NCBI GenBank assembly: GCA_018401115.1
Contig: JAGYKX010000005.1
Location: 62,001-126,000, forward strand
Length of the DNA: 64,000 bases
Direction of reading: 5' to 3'
DNA from: Flavobacteriaceae bacterium
Lineage (GTDB): Bacteria > Bacteroidota > Bacteroidia > Flavobacteriales > Flavobacteriaceae
The translations under genes and the position numbers were made by a program. This document shows, piece after piece, positions 8,736 to 17,913 of the stretch (position 1 is its first letter; every line of letters begins with the position of its first letter). Below the pieces are notes generated by a model. That model was not told the DNA's origin and made no database searches. It saw only the letters and a program-made list of their open reading frames with translations.

Positions 8736-10730
8736 TTTGGCTTCTCCTGCTAATTGCAAGGCCTTAATTTCATCCCTTAGTCTTGCGGCCTCTAAGAAGT
8801 CTAAGTTTTTAGCCGCTTTTTCCATGGTTTTTCTTTTATCCACTATCATTTTAGCCCTTTCTTCTTGCGTGAGGTAGTTTGGATCTGGTTCTTGGGCCCT
8901 ATGACTGGCCTTTTCAAAGTGATAAGCAGAAACGGAGTTTTTGGTAAGCAAATTGTCCAAGCTTTTGTTTAATGCTTTTGGAACGGTATTGTGTGCTTTG
9001 TTATAGGCGATTTGTTTTTCCCTGCGGTAGTTGGTTTCATCGATTGTTTTTTGCATGCTCTTAGTTACTTTGTCTGCATACATAATGGCTTTTCCATTTA
9101 AATTTCTCGCAGCTCTACCGACCGTTTGTGTCAGAGAGCGAGCATTCCTTAGAAAACCTTCCTTGTCTGCGTCTATAATGGCTACTAAAGAGACTTCCGG
9201 AAGGTCTAGACCCTCGCGAAGTAAATTTACCCCTATGAGCACATCAAAAATACCCTTTCTGAGGTCCTGCATGATTTCTACTCTTTCCAGGGTGTCAACA
9301 TCTGAATGAATATACCGGCACCTCACTTGAATTTTAGTGAGGTATTTGGCTAATTCTTCCGCCATTCTTTTGGTAAGGGTGGTCACCAATGTGCGCTCAT
9401 CTATAGCAACCCTATCTTGAATTTCAGCTACCAAATCATCAATTTGATTTGTAGAGGGTCTCACCTCAATGACAGGATCTAATAATCCAGTAGGTCTTAT
9501 AATTTGCTCTACCACCACACCTTGTGATTTTTCTAATTCATAATCTGCAGGAGTAGCGCTTACGTATAGTGCTTGGGGGGTGAGTGCTTCAAATTCCTCG
9601 AACTTTAATGGTCTGTTGTCCATTGCGGCTGGAAGCCTAAAACCATAAGTCACTAAATTTTCTTTTCTAGATCTATCTCCACCAAACATGGCATGTACTT
9701 GAGGAATGGTTACATGACTTTCATCTACCACCAACAAAAAGTCTTTTGGGAAATAATCTAAAAGGCAGAAAGGTCTGGTTCCGGGTGCCCTACCATCTAA
9801 ATACCTCGAGTAATTTTCAATGCCAGAGCAGTAACCTAATTCTCTGATCATTTCCAAGTCAAAAGTGGTTCTTTCTTCCAATCTTTTTGCCTCTAAATGC
9901 TTTCCTTCTGTTTTAAAAAAGTCCACTTGTTTTACCATGTCCTCTTGAATACTATGAATGGCATTTTGTAGAATATCAGGAGAGCTTACAAACATATTAG
10001 CTGGAAATATTCTCAAGTTCTCAAAGGTTTCTAAGGTCTTATTTTGTAAAGGGTCAAATGACTCAATCTCCTCAATTTCATCTCCGAAAAAATGAACCCT
10101 GATCGCGTGATCTGTATAACTTGGAAATACATCTACTACATCTCCTTTTACCCTAAAGCTTCCGTTGACAAAGTCTGCATTGGTCCTGGCATATAATGCC
10201 TGAACCAATTGTTTTAAAAATGCGGTTCTAGAAATCACTTGATCTTGAGCTATTTGAACCACATTTTTTTCAAATTCCACCGGGTTTCCCATACCGTAGA
10301 GGCAAGAGACAGAAGCGATTACAAGTACGTCTTGCCTGCCAGAAAGTAAAGAGGAAGTAGTACTTAACCTAAGTTTTTCAATATCTTCATTAATAGACAG
10401 GTCTTTTTCAATATAGGTGCCAGAAGTAGGAATGTATGCCTCTGGCTGATAGTAATCGTAGTAGGAAACAAAATACTCTACCGCATTATTTGGAAAGAAC
10501 TGCTTGAATTCAGAGTACAATTGAGCGGCAAGTGTCTTGTTGTGTGCCAGTATTAAAGTAGGTTTTTGTACTTCTTGGATCACATTGGCTACCGTAAAAG
10601 TCTTACCAGAACCAGTCACACCAACCAATGTTTGGGAAGGGGTATTGCTTTGAATACCATCCACAATTTGCGCAATGGCTTGTGGTTGGTCACCAGTTGG
10701 TTTAAAGGGGGATTCCAAAGAAAACTTCAT
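8733..10730 (-). CDS. uvrB: Excinuclease ABC subunit B
   Basis: Damage-verification helicase of nucleotide excision repair; loads onto DNA with UvrA and recruits UvrC. 665 aa. Walker A GVTGSGKT (37-44), the aromatic beta-hairpin YYDYYQPEAYIP, Walker B-like VVDESH, helicase motifs SATPADYE, GVNLLREGLDLPEVS and QTVGRAARN, and a C-terminal UVR domain (KTMEKAAKNLDFLEAARLRDEI) that contacts UvrC. I start at ATG 10730; the in-frame TTG at 10736 is inside the -7 box TACCTTTG. The box is only 3 nt before the ATG, which predicts a leaderless mRNA. uvrA is not in the window. Confidence 0.98.
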   Translation of the reverse strand: MKFSLESPFKPTGDQPQAIAQIVDGIQSNTPSQTLVGVTGSGKTFTVANVIQEVQKPTLILAHNKTLAAQLYSEFKQFFPNNAVEYFVSYYDYYQPEAYIPTSGTYIEKDLSINEDIEKLRLSTTSSLLSGRQDVLVIASVSCLYGMGNPVEFEKNVVQIAQDQVISRTAFLKQLVQALYARTNADFVNGSFRVKGDVVDVFPSYTDHAIRVHFFGDEIEEIESFDPLQNKTLETFENLRIFPANMFVSSPDILQNAIHSIQEDMVKQVDFFKTEGKHLEAKRLEERTTFDLEMIRELGYCSGIENYSRYLDGRAPGTRPFCLLDYFPKDFLLVVDESHVTIPQVHAMFGGDRSRKENLVTYGFRLPAAMDNRPLKFEEFEALTPQALYVSATPADYELEKSQGVVVEQIIRPTGLLDPVIEVRPSTNQIDDLVAEIQDRVAIDERTLVTTLTKRMAEELAKYLTKIQVRCRYIHSDVDTLERVEIMQDLRKGIFDVLIGVNLLREGLDLPEVSLVAIIDADKEGFLRNARSLTQTVGRAARNLNGKAIMYADKVTKSMQKTIDETNYRREKQIAYNKAHNTVPKALNKSLDNLLTKNSVSAYHFEKASHRAQEPDPNYLTQEERAKMIVDKRKTMEKAAKNLDFLEAARLRDEIKALQLAGEAK

Positions 10731-10733
10731 GCC

Positions 10734-10741
10734 CAAAGGTA
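10734..10741 (-). promoter_or_regulatory. -7 element of uvrB, abutting the start codon
   Basis: TACCTTTG on the minus strand, then GGC and the ATG. A TTG lies 23 nt upstream (10767-10765). If transcription starts about 4 nt after the box, the mRNA begins at or next to the start codon. Confidence 0.5.
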
Positions 10742-10761
10742 CAAAAGCACGCTTATAAATA

Positions 10762-11595
10762 CTACAAATCTCTTTTCTTTAGAATAGCATAAGATCCCCA
10801 GATAAAAATAGCTGTCCAAGCTATTACAATCGCAATATCTAAAAGTGTGGTACCGTAATCCAAGGCAATTTCCTCTCCAATTTGGTTCGCAACAGATTGG
10901 ACGGCGCTCAATCTAGTAAATGGTTCTTTTAAGACATTAAACATGGCATTCAATGGGAAAAATCCCATAATGGCATCTGTCGTATCCCCATCGAATAACT
11001 TCCAACGAATCATTCCTCTAGTAAATCCTTCGAACATTTGCCAAAGGATTAAAAAACCGAGCGCAAAGGCAGATCTTTTGACTAGTATGCCTATAAAAAG
11101 GCAGAAGGAAAAGAATCCCAATAACTTTATAAAATAAGCCACTAAAAAGCGCAGGTCAGAAAAAACAATTCCTATTTCTGTATAGTCTGAATAAATACTT
11201 CCTAAAATTAAGGAAGTCACAAATACAAAAACTGTGGACACTAGCGAAAATAAAACGACTGTAAGAAATTTAGAGGCTATAAATTCTTTTTTGGAAAGCC
11301 CGTCTATTAGATTTTGTTTAATGGTTTTATAGGTGTATTCATTGGACATCATGGAAACAATAATAATGGCCAAAAATATTTTCAATAGCGCAGCAACAAA
11401 GGTGTTAAAGTGCCAAATATAAGGGAAGTTAAAAATGCCCTGCTCTGCTAAATGAAATTTTATAGGACCAATGTCAAATTTAATAGCCGCAATGAGTGCT
11501 ATACTGGTCAATAGAATAAAGTATCCGTAAATCAGTATTTTACTAGCCCTATTGTTCCAAAGCTTGATGAGTTCTATTTGTAATAATCTTTTCAT
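10762..11595 (-). CDS. ABC transporter permease (ABC-2 type)
   Basis: 277-aa integral membrane protein with about six hydrophobic segments. The N-terminal cytoplasmic stretch MKRLLQIELIKLWNN, a long first TM, and the segment MMSNEYTYKTIKQNLIDGLSKKEF are typical of bacitracin/ABC-2-like permeases. It follows the ATP-binding subunit by 5 nt and so forms a two-gene exporter. The substrate is unknown; relatives export peptides, lipids or antibiotics, but nothing here points to one. Confidence 0.85.
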   Translation of the reverse strand: MKRLLQIELIKLWNNRASKILIYGYFILLTSIALIAAIKFDIGPIKFHLAEQGIFNFPYIWHFNTFVAALLKIFLAIIIVSMMSNEYTYKTIKQNLIDGLSKKEFIASKFLTVVLFSLVSTVFVFVTSLILGSIYSDYTEIGIVFSDLRFLVAYFIKLLGFFSFCLFIGILVKRSAFALGFLILWQMFEGFTRGMIRWKLFDGDTTDAIMGFFPLNAMFNVLKEPFTRLSAVQSVANQIGEEIALDYGTTLLDIAIVIAWTAIFIWGSYAILKKRDL

Positions 11596-11600
11596 GGTTA

Positions 11601-12497
11601 CTAGTTGTTTTTGGTAAGTGCTAAAAATTGGGCCTCTAAGCTATCTTTCTGAATGGATAAATGACTCAATAAAAATCCGTCTTCCATGAGTTTTTTGTTT
11701 AATTGATCTGCTGCTATTGGCTTTGTTAAATAGGCTTTTAGCAAACCATTTTCTAGAGAGATTTTTTCAAAATCTTCACTTTGCTCTAAGTGCACTTTTA
11801 AGGCATCGGCCTTGGCCGTATTTAATAAAACAAATCCATGGTTGGATTGCATTTCAGACACCGGACCTGCATATAACTTTTCCCCTTTTCTGAGTACCAC
11901 CACATGGGTACAGACTTTTTCCACTTCATCCAATAGGTGAGAGGCCAATAAAATAGTGGTACCCTGAGCAGCAATTTTTTTAATGATTTCCCTAATTTGG
12001 TGAATTCCTTGAGGGTCCAGTCCATTAGTGGGTTCGTCTAAAATGAGTATTTCAGGATTATTAAGTAGGGCAGAGGCAATGGCCAATCGCTGTTTCATTC
12101 CAAGTGAATAGGTCTGGAATTTAGAGTCTTTTCTATCCAGTAAACCAACTAATTCAAGTTTTTCTTCAATATTTTCAGAGGAGACCCCTTTTATTTTAGA
12201 GACCAGTTTTAAATTTTCTAAAGCGGTCATATATGGGTAGAAATTAGGTCTTTCAATAATGGCGCCTACTTTTTTTAATGCCTGATGGGTACTCAAACTG
12301 CCCTCAAACCATTGAAAGCTTCCTTGAGTAGGGTTTACCACATTAAGAACCATCCCTAGAGTGGTAGATTTACCACTGCCATTGGGTCCTAAAATTCCAT
12401 ATACATGTCCCTTTTCTATTGAAAAACTGAGTTTTTTAACAGCAAATAAACTTCCATAAGATTTAGTGAGTTGGTGAACAGTTAAAATAGTTTCCAA
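11601..12497 (-). CDS. ABC transporter ATP-binding protein (ABC-2 exporter)
   Basis: 298 aa. Walker A GPNGSGKS (37-44), Q-loop region VGAIIERPNFYPY, signature YSLGMKQRLAIASALL, Walker B ILILDEPTNGLDP and switch histidine in LLASHLLDEV. The C-terminal ~80 residues form the extra regulatory lobe usual for bacitracin-resistance-type ATPases (BcrA/CcmA-like). The start codon is TTG (12497): no ATG precedes the conserved strand ILTVHQLTKSYG. The first gene of the pair with the permease, and 52-82 nt from the divergent kinase-like gene. Confidence 0.9.
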   Translation of the reverse strand: METILTVHQLTKSYGSLFAVKKLSFSIEKGHVYGILGPNGSGKSTTLGMVLNVVNPTQGSFQWFEGSLSTHQALKKVGAIIERPNFYPYMTALENLKLVSKIKGVSSENIEEKLELVGLLDRKDSKFQTYSLGMKQRLAIASALLNNPEILILDEPTNGLDPQGIHQIREIIKKIAAQGTTILLASHLLDEVEKVCTHVVVLRKGEKLYAGPVSEMQSNHGFVLLNTAKADALKVHLEQSEDFEKISLENGLLKAYLTKPIAADQLNKKLMEDGFLLSHLSIQKDSLEAQFLALTKNN

Positions 12498-12579
12498 GGG
12501 CTTTTTTTATTTAAGGGTTCTTATTCTACTTGACGAATTTATCCGTATTTTGTTACAAGAACAATTAAATAACCGCTTC

Positions 12580-13659
12580 ATGTCAGAAAAGATGATGTCT
12601 AAGAAGAAACCTGCTTTTCCAGTGTCTCCTCAATTAGATGCTTACCTAAGGCAATACAGTAGAAATATTGGGATTCCAATTTTTTATGAAGATTTATTGC
12701 GTTTTCAAGGTTCCGTCGTGGTATACGACAACAATGATGAAGACACCCTATGGGTCAGGGTCTTTTATTCTGAATATGACAGGGAAGAAATTGATTTAAG
12801 CCTAAAAAAGGTCTACTCCATACTTCATTCAGATGGGGGAGACACCATTATTCCCTTCTTGAATGTAGACGCTGTAGATTATTGCACCTTTGGTAATTCT
12901 AAGCCATTTAGAATTAAAGTAAGGAATATCCTCAACGACAACTTCACTTATTTTTACGTAAAAAAAACAGATGCTTCTAGGGTTTACGGATTAGAGCTAG
13001 AACACATTTTATCTCCCTATAACTTGAATTTTCTTGTGTATCAAGACACTTTGATTGAGGAACATATTGCGGGTATTCCAGGAGACGTATTTATTAAAGA
13101 AATGCTTCCTGACTGTACAGAGTCTGAGAAATCTCAGTTGGCCAAAGAGTTTGTGAAGTTTAATGAGCGCTGTATGATAAGACTTTTAGGAGATATGAGG
13201 TCTTATAATTATGTAATTGTTCCTACCCATGATTTTGATCATGTGGTTTATAAAATACGCGCAATAGATTTTGACCAACAATCTTTTGAAGGAAATTTAA
13301 AGATATATAGGCCGCAATTTTTTAAAGAAAATAATAAGATGGTGGCATTGGTAAAGGAAAAACTTCAAGCCAATTCTATAGACCAGTATAAGTTAGAAGA
13401 GCGCTCTATAGTAGCCAAAAGGTTTATGAGTTTTGAAGATCGGATTACAGAACTCTTAAATATTGCTAAAGAAGATACTATTTCTCTTCCAGAGCATGTA
13501 GAAACACTAAAAAATGCTATTTACAAGCTCACTCAAGATATGGAATTTAAGCAGGCGCCAAATATGGGAACCGTTTTGGATTTAGCCCTACACTTTGTAA
13601 AACGAAACTACGAAAATGTAAGTATGCGTCAGATTTTAGAACAGCGTATTAAGCTGTGA
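12580..13659 (+). CDS. Protein of unknown function with kinase-like motifs
   Basis: I do not recognise a named family. The 359-aa protein has no signal peptide or TM segment. Its middle resembles the order of motifs in the protein-kinase/APH fold: FTYFYVKKT (possible ATP lysine, ~128), a Glu-rich GLELEHIL, a hinge-like TLIEEHIAGIPGD (~158-169), a catalytic-loop-like GDMRSYN (204-210; D and N spaced as in HxDxxxxN loops, here GD) and a DFG-like AIDFDQQS (228-235). The C-terminal ~120 residues are helical and charged. I start at ATG 12580, as the upstream TTG (12550) is a poor start; ATG 12592 or 12595 are alternatives. Divergent from the ABC exporter and convergent with the nucleoid protein. 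The motif match is by eye and could be coincidence. Confidence 0.7.
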   Translation: MSEKMMSKKKPAFPVSPQLDAYLRQYSRNIGIPIFYEDLLRFQGSVVVYDNNDEDTLWVRVFYSEYDREEIDLSLKKVYSILHSDGGDTIIPFLNVDAVDYCTFGNSKPFRIKVRNILNDNFTYFYVKKTDASRVYGLELEHILSPYNLNFLVYQDTLIEEHIAGIPGDVFIKEMLPDCTESEKSQLAKEFVKFNERCMIRLLGDMRSYNYVIVPTHDFDHVVYKIRAIDFDQQSFEGNLKIYRPQFFKENNKMVALVKEKLQANSIDQYKLEERSIVAKRFMSFEDRITELLNIAKEDTISLPEHVETLKNAIYKLTQDMEFKQAPNMGTVLDLALHFVKRNYENVSMRQILEQRIKL

Positions 13660-13713
13660 GAAGGTAACCAACAGAATTTAATCAATCCCCTAAAGAAGAA
13701 TTATACATAAAAC

Positions 13714-13759
13714 CATTAAGCCATTTAATAAGTAAATTATTTTTCAAATGGCTTTAATG
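13714..13759. terminator. Bidirectional terminator-like inverted repeat
   Basis: CATTAAGCCATTT (13714-13726) pairs with AAATGGCTTTAATG (13746-13759) with one bulged T, and an inner AATAA/TTATT pair shortens the loop. It lies between two convergent genes, so it probably ends both transcripts. Confidence 0.6.
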
Positions 13760-13776
13760 CTATTCAGTTTGTATTA

Positions 13777-14835
13777 CTAGCCCTTTTGCTCCTTATTGAA
13801 GTATACCAAATAGTAGTACATACCTTTTTCCTCGTCCCATCCTTTTTCTACAAATTTTTCTGCAGATTCAGGATTAATGAAGTCCATTTTAATTTGGATA
13901 TTAGTGTCTAGTTGAATGACGTTTTTGATGGTTTTTCTGGCCTGAGACACTGCTTTATTGGCAATGTCAAAAGAAGAGACGTCTTCAATGCTATACTTAG
14001 GACCCTTTTCTACCTTGTAGTGTTTAAATTCAGGAATCAGCGCCGGATTGTTAATGACTTCATTCATGAAATTGGTTTCTTCAAATGCATTGTTTTTCGC
14101 AAAATGATTCACCGCTCTGTTCATGAACAATACCTCTTGCTGTTTGTCTTCTGCCGGTAGGACTACATCCTTGGCAAAATTTTGACAAAACTTTAGGTAG
14201 TTTTTGGTGTAAAAATTATTATCCGTGAGGACTGCCACGCTTAGAAATTGTTCTAACCAGTATTTGGTGTCGTACCTATTGCTGTCTACAGAAAGGACTT
14301 TATAACCTTCTTCTGACTCAGTATTGAAAATGAGACAGCCTTTGTCTAGTTTGTGAATGTTTATACCTTGTTGCACTAAAATTTCAAGATGATCTGTTTG
14401 TTCTTCAAATTGAATAAAGTCTTGCTTTAATTCACTTTTAAAGATTCCTATGGCATCTGTTTTTACATTGTCTAATTGAAGACCTGTGAGGTAAGTCACG
14501 TACAATTCACCGCTTTTAATATGAGGGTGATTTGATTGGTCATACAGGTGCTTTGCTATACCGCCAGACAATTCATGTATGTGACGTGGTTCATTAAATA
14601 TTTTAGTGGCCGCTTCGTATAAAGGGTTGAAACTCAAATCTGCTTCATGAGAAAGCCTGTAATAACTCTCTTCTTTTTCTCTGAAGGGCTTAAAAAAGTA
14701 TTCTTTTAAAAGTCCTGTAGTCTCATCGTTTAAGTGGTGTGGCGCTTTGGATATGAACAAAGATTCTGCTTTGTTTTTGTTTCCTACTTTATGGATGGAA
14801 AGACTTTCAATTTGAGTGTTATATAGATTGATCAT
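13777..14835 (-). CDS. 37-kDa nucleoid-associated protein (NdpA/YejK family)
   Basis: 352 aa. The N-terminal pattern INLYNTQIESLSIHKVGNK, LSGGIAKHLYDQSNHPHIKSGELYV, and the long C-terminal region with FAKNNAFEETNFMNEV match the NA37 family of nucleoid-associated proteins. Such proteins bind the nucleoid; their cellular role is not well defined. The gene stands alone, 68 nt downstream of the PRiA4-like gene on the same strand. Assignment is from remembered family pattern. Confidence 0.8.
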   Translation of the reverse strand: MINLYNTQIESLSIHKVGNKNKAESLFISKAPHHLNDETTGLLKEYFFKPFREKEESYYRLSHEADLSFNPLYEAATKIFNEPRHIHELSGGIAKHLYDQSNHPHIKSGELYVTYLTGLQLDNVKTDAIGIFKSELKQDFIQFEEQTDHLEILVQQGINIHKLDKGCLIFNTESEEGYKVLSVDSNRYDTKYWLEQFLSVAVLTDNNFYTKNYLKFCQNFAKDVVLPAEDKQQEVLFMNRAVNHFAKNNAFEETNFMNEVINNPALIPEFKHYKVEKGPKYSIEDVSSFDIANKAVSQARKTIKNVIQLDTNIQIKMDFINPESAEKFVEKGWDEEKGMYYYLVYFNKEQKG

Positions 14836-14903
14836 AGGGTAGTTAAACAGTTGTTGTTAGGCAGGATTACTTTGTGCAAAGGGTTTTTAATTTTGTGTTT
14901 GTT

Positions 14904-15437
14904 TTAGTTCCAGTTTTCATCAAAGTCTAAATGATCGTATTCATCACCGCCACTGTAACCATCGTTAAAATCGTCATCAAACCCCTCTTCATCATAGTCC
15001 ATGGCGTCTTCTTTTTTAGCTTCGAAGATTTTTTCTGGAGGATTTTCAGGTAATTCCCCAAAACTAAAGAGCAATTCAGGAAGTGATTGACCAGATTCTA
15101 TTTCGGTTACGTCTGCTAGCGCAACAAAAAAGGTCCACATATTAAAAAAGTCATAGACATAAATGAGCTTAGGAGCAGCCTCATCCATCACTTCCTCCAC
15201 TAAAGTACTTGACATTAGTTTTGCATCTGACATATCGCCGAGATCAAAAAGCGCTATTTCCAAATCTTGGTTCCACTCTTCGTCACAAGTGTAAAAACTA
15301 GCCATTTCATTTCCAGCGAAACCGAATGATTGGCTAATGGTATTGTGTAAATCCTCTAAAGTAGCCTTTTTGTCAATGGCTAAATCTCTGAAAATATCTT
15401 CTTTTGCGTCTAAAATGACCCTTATTTTATACACCAT
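14904..15437 (-). CDS. PRiA4 ORF3-like protein with acidic tail
   Basis: 177 aa. Residues 1-135 fit the plasmid pRiA4b ORF-3/IS1096 'TnpR' passenger family: MVYKIRVILDAKEDIFRDLAI, TLEDLHNTISQSFGF, MASFYTCDEEW, YVYDFFNMWTFFVAL. The C-terminal ~40 residues are strongly acidic (many D/E, GDEYDHLDFDENWN). Despite the family name nothing here is mobile: it is the last gene of a tight operon with ctaA (9 nt gap), cca, a YrdC enzyme and a glycosyltransferase. Function unknown. Confidence 0.75.
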   Translation of the reverse strand: MVYKIRVILDAKEDIFRDLAIDKKATLEDLHNTISQSFGFAGNEMASFYTCDEEWNQDLEIALFDLGDMSDAKLMSSTLVEEVMDEAAPKLIYVYDFFNMWTFFVALADVTEIESGQSLPELLFSFGELPENPPEKIFEAKKEDAMDYDEEGFDDDFNDGYSGGDEYDHLDFDENWN

Positions 15438-15446
15438 ATTAAGTCG

Positions 15447-16478
15447 TTATTTTGTCTTATTAATATTGTTTTTGGCTTTTCTGCTTTGAAGGAATAAATA
15501 AAATATTTGTCCAAAAAGTATGGCAGCAATGACCAAATGAATGGGCTGTGTTCCCATAGGGAAATCTATATAATACATGGCCATTCCACTAAAGGCAGCT
15601 ATAAGCATGGCACCTAAAAGTGATTTTGTGATGGTAAATCCTAGTTGCTGTTTTTGATGCATCCAAAATAAATAGCCTGCCAGTCCTAATGGAAGTAAAG
15701 AAAAGGATCTGTGCAGATAAAAAATGAGGTTTGGCTGGAGCAACCAATTTTCTTTGCTTAGACCGACCTCTAATTGGTGGTCTACAAACTCTCTGACCTG
15801 AGTACCAAGAACAATTTGCCATATGAATATGAAAAGTAAGAGAGATATGACTTTATGAAAGTTGGGGCTATATATGGTGTTTTCTTTTCGTGGGTTTACT
15901 TTTTGTAGAATCATTATGAGCGCAGCAACTATGGCTAATGCCATAAGCATATGGGTGGTTATTTTTACAGGGGCTAACACAGAATAAACTACCGTGGCAC
16001 CTAGCCAGGCTTGGAATCCCATCCCTAAGACTACCCCAAACGACAAGAATGTTATTGACTTTTTTTCTTTCCAATAACGCAGGCTTAAAAAAGCCAATAC
16101 CAGGGTGGCCAAACCAGCTACAGCCCCCACGAGTCTGTTTAAAAATTCTACCCAAGTATGGTAGGGGTTAAATACTGCATAGTCATGTTTGGTATAGGGT
16201 TCCCAGGCCTCTAAATCTATTGCAGTACTGGTCTTAAAGTCTTTTTTTGCCACTAAAAGACCCTCATTGTAAATAATGACTTGTCCTTTTTCAAAATCTC
16301 GTTCTGGAGACCATTGCAGTGTTTCGACATTTGTTGGAGGGATGTAATACCCAAAGCATTTTGGCCAGTCTGGGCAGCCCATACCACTACCTGTCATTCT
16401 CACTAATGCGCCCGCTACTATTACTAGATACACGAGTACTAAGCTCCATTTTGCAAACGGATAAAAGGTATTGTTCAT
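15447..16478 (-). CDS. ctaA: Heme A synthase (COX15/CtaA)
   Basis: Inner-membrane enzyme that oxidises the heme O methyl group to make heme A for aa3-type cytochrome oxidase, implying aerobic respiration. 343 aa, eight TM segments. Conserved features: first TM with GALVRMTGSGMGCPDWPKCFG, FNPYHTWVEFLNRLVGA (EFxNR with heme histidine upstream), THMLMALAIV and YLHRSFSLLPLGL. A periplasmic loop of about 60 residues (YYIPP...YTKHDY) follows TM1, longer than in Bacillus CtaA and usual for COX15-like proteins. It starts 5 nt after cca and ends 9 nt before the PRiA4-like gene, so it is co-transcribed. Confidence 0.93.
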   Translation of the reverse strand: MNNTFYPFAKWSLVLVYLVIVAGALVRMTGSGMGCPDWPKCFGYYIPPTNVETLQWSPERDFEKGQVIIYNEGLLVAKKDFKTSTAIDLEAWEPYTKHDYAVFNPYHTWVEFLNRLVGAVAGLATLVLAFLSLRYWKEKKSITFLSFGVVLGMGFQAWLGATVVYSVLAPVKITTHMLMALAIVAALIMILQKVNPRKENTIYSPNFHKVISLLLFIFIWQIVLGTQVREFVDHQLEVGLSKENWLLQPNLIFYLHRSFSLLPLGLAGYLFWMHQKQQLGFTITKSLLGAMLIAAFSGMAMYYIDFPMGTQPIHLVIAAILFGQIFYLFLQSRKAKNNINKTK

Positions 16479-16483
16479 ATTGA

Positions 16484-17911
16484 TTAAGCTGTTTTTGTTA
16501 AGCCCAATGACTTTCCTTTGGCTAGCATAAAGGTATATGCTGATTGGTAATCATTTGGAATATCTCCTTCTAAAATAGCTTCCTTAATAGCTTCTTTAAT
16601 CATGCCAATTTCTTTAGAAGGCTTTAAACCAAAAGTATTCATTATTTCTTCACCACTCACTGGTGGCTGAAAATTACGAACGTGGTCTCTGGCTTCTACC
16701 TCTTCAATTTTTTGCCTCACTATTTTGAAGTTGTTTTTGTACTTCTTTTTCTTGTAAGGGTTTTTGGTTGTAATGTCTGCTTCACATAAAGTCATGAGGT
16801 CTTCTACGTGTTCTCCTGCATCAAAAACCAGTCTTCTTACTGCTGCATCTGTAACATAGTCCTCTGCGAGCACAATAGGTCTTGAGCTCATCAAAACCAG
16901 CTTTTGAACGAATTTCATTTTTTCATTCAAAGGCATATGCAGTCTTTTGAAGAGTTTATAGACCATTTTAGACCCCACAAATTCATGTCCATGGAAGGTC
17001 CAGCCTATTTTTTTATCAAAACGCTTGGTAGGTGCCTTTCCAATGTCGTGCAATAGGGCAGCCCATCTGAGCCAAACATTTTCAGTGTTTTTTGAAATAT
17101 TATCTACTACTTCTAGAGTGTGCCAGAAGTTGTCTTTGTGCTTTTGACCCTCTACCTCTTCAATACCTTGTAAGGCTGTTAGTTCTGGTAAAATTAAAGG
17201 GAGTAAACCCGTTTTATGCATGAGTTCAAATCCAAGGGTAGGGGTGTCACTCGCCATCATTTTATTGATTTCATCTACAATTCGCTCATTGGAAATAATA
17301 GAAATTCGGTCTTTGTGGGCTGTAATGGCCTCTAAAGCCTCTGGGGCTATAATGAAATTTAATTGACTAGCAAATCTAATGGCTCTAAGCATTCTCAGAG
17401 GGTCATCACTAAAGGTAATACCAGGAGAGAGCGGCGTAACAATGCGCTTTTCTTTTAAGGCTTTTACTCCTTCAAAAGGATCTACAAGTATCCCAAAATT
17501 TTCTTTATTTAATCCAAGTGCGAGAGCGTTGATGGTAAAATCTCTCCTGTTTTGGTCGTCTTCTAAACTACCATTTTCTACCACAGGATTTCTGCTATCT
17601 CTTGTGTAACTTTCTTTTCTAGCCCCTACAAACTCCAAGACCAGGTCTTGGTATTTAATCATGGCCGTACCATAATTCTTAAATACTGTTACCTGTGGTT
17701 GGTTGGCTAGGGCTTCTGACAATTTCTCTGCTAAAGTAATACCACTCCCCAGTACCACCACGTCTATATCTTTAGGCGTACCTCTTTTAAGGAGGTAATC
17801 CCTAACAAACCCACCTATCACGTATGCCTCATATCCCAGTGCCTCTGAACATTCAGAGAGGGTTTTAAAAATAGGGTGTGTTAAAGCTTCTAAATGCCTT
17901 TCTTGACTCAT
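16484..17911 (-). CDS. cca: CCA tRNA nucleotidyltransferase with HD domain
   Basis: Adds or repairs the 3' CCA of tRNAs. 475 aa. Head domain has YVIGGFVRDYLL (G33-D38) and the metal-binding pair in PKDIDVVVLG (D48, D50), then RRDFTINALAL and DPLRMLRAIRFASQL for nucleotide selection. The C-terminal half carries an HD phosphohydrolase motif (WAALLHDIGKAPTKRF, with FHGHEFVG), typical of many bacterial poly(A) polymerase/CCA enzymes. It lies 2 nt after the YrdC gene; both act on tRNA, which fits a shared operon. Confidence 0.95.
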   Translation of the reverse strand: MSQERHLEALTHPIFKTLSECSEALGYEAYVIGGFVRDYLLKRGTPKDIDVVVLGSGITLAEKLSEALANQPQVTVFKNYGTAMIKYQDLVLEFVGARKESYTRDSRNPVVENGSLEDDQNRRDFTINALALGLNKENFGILVDPFEGVKALKEKRIVTPLSPGITFSDDPLRMLRAIRFASQLNFIIAPEALEAITAHKDRISIISNERIVDEINKMMASDTPTLGFELMHKTGLLPLILPELTALQGIEEVEGQKHKDNFWHTLEVVDNISKNTENVWLRWAALLHDIGKAPTKRFDKKIGWTFHGHEFVGSKMVYKLFKRLHMPLNEKMKFVQKLVLMSSRPIVLAEDYVTDAAVRRLVFDAGEHVEDLMTLCEADITTKNPYKKKKYKNNFKIVRQKIEEVEARDHVRNFQPPVSGEEIMNTFGLKPSKEIGMIKEAIKEAILEGDIPNDYQSAYTFMLAKGKSLGLTKTA

Positions 17912-17913
17912 AC

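Noticed and set aside
14904-15437. Possible insertion-sequence passenger gene
   Set aside because: The family name mentions IS1096, but there is no transposase, terminal repeat or target duplication around it and it sits in a tight operon.
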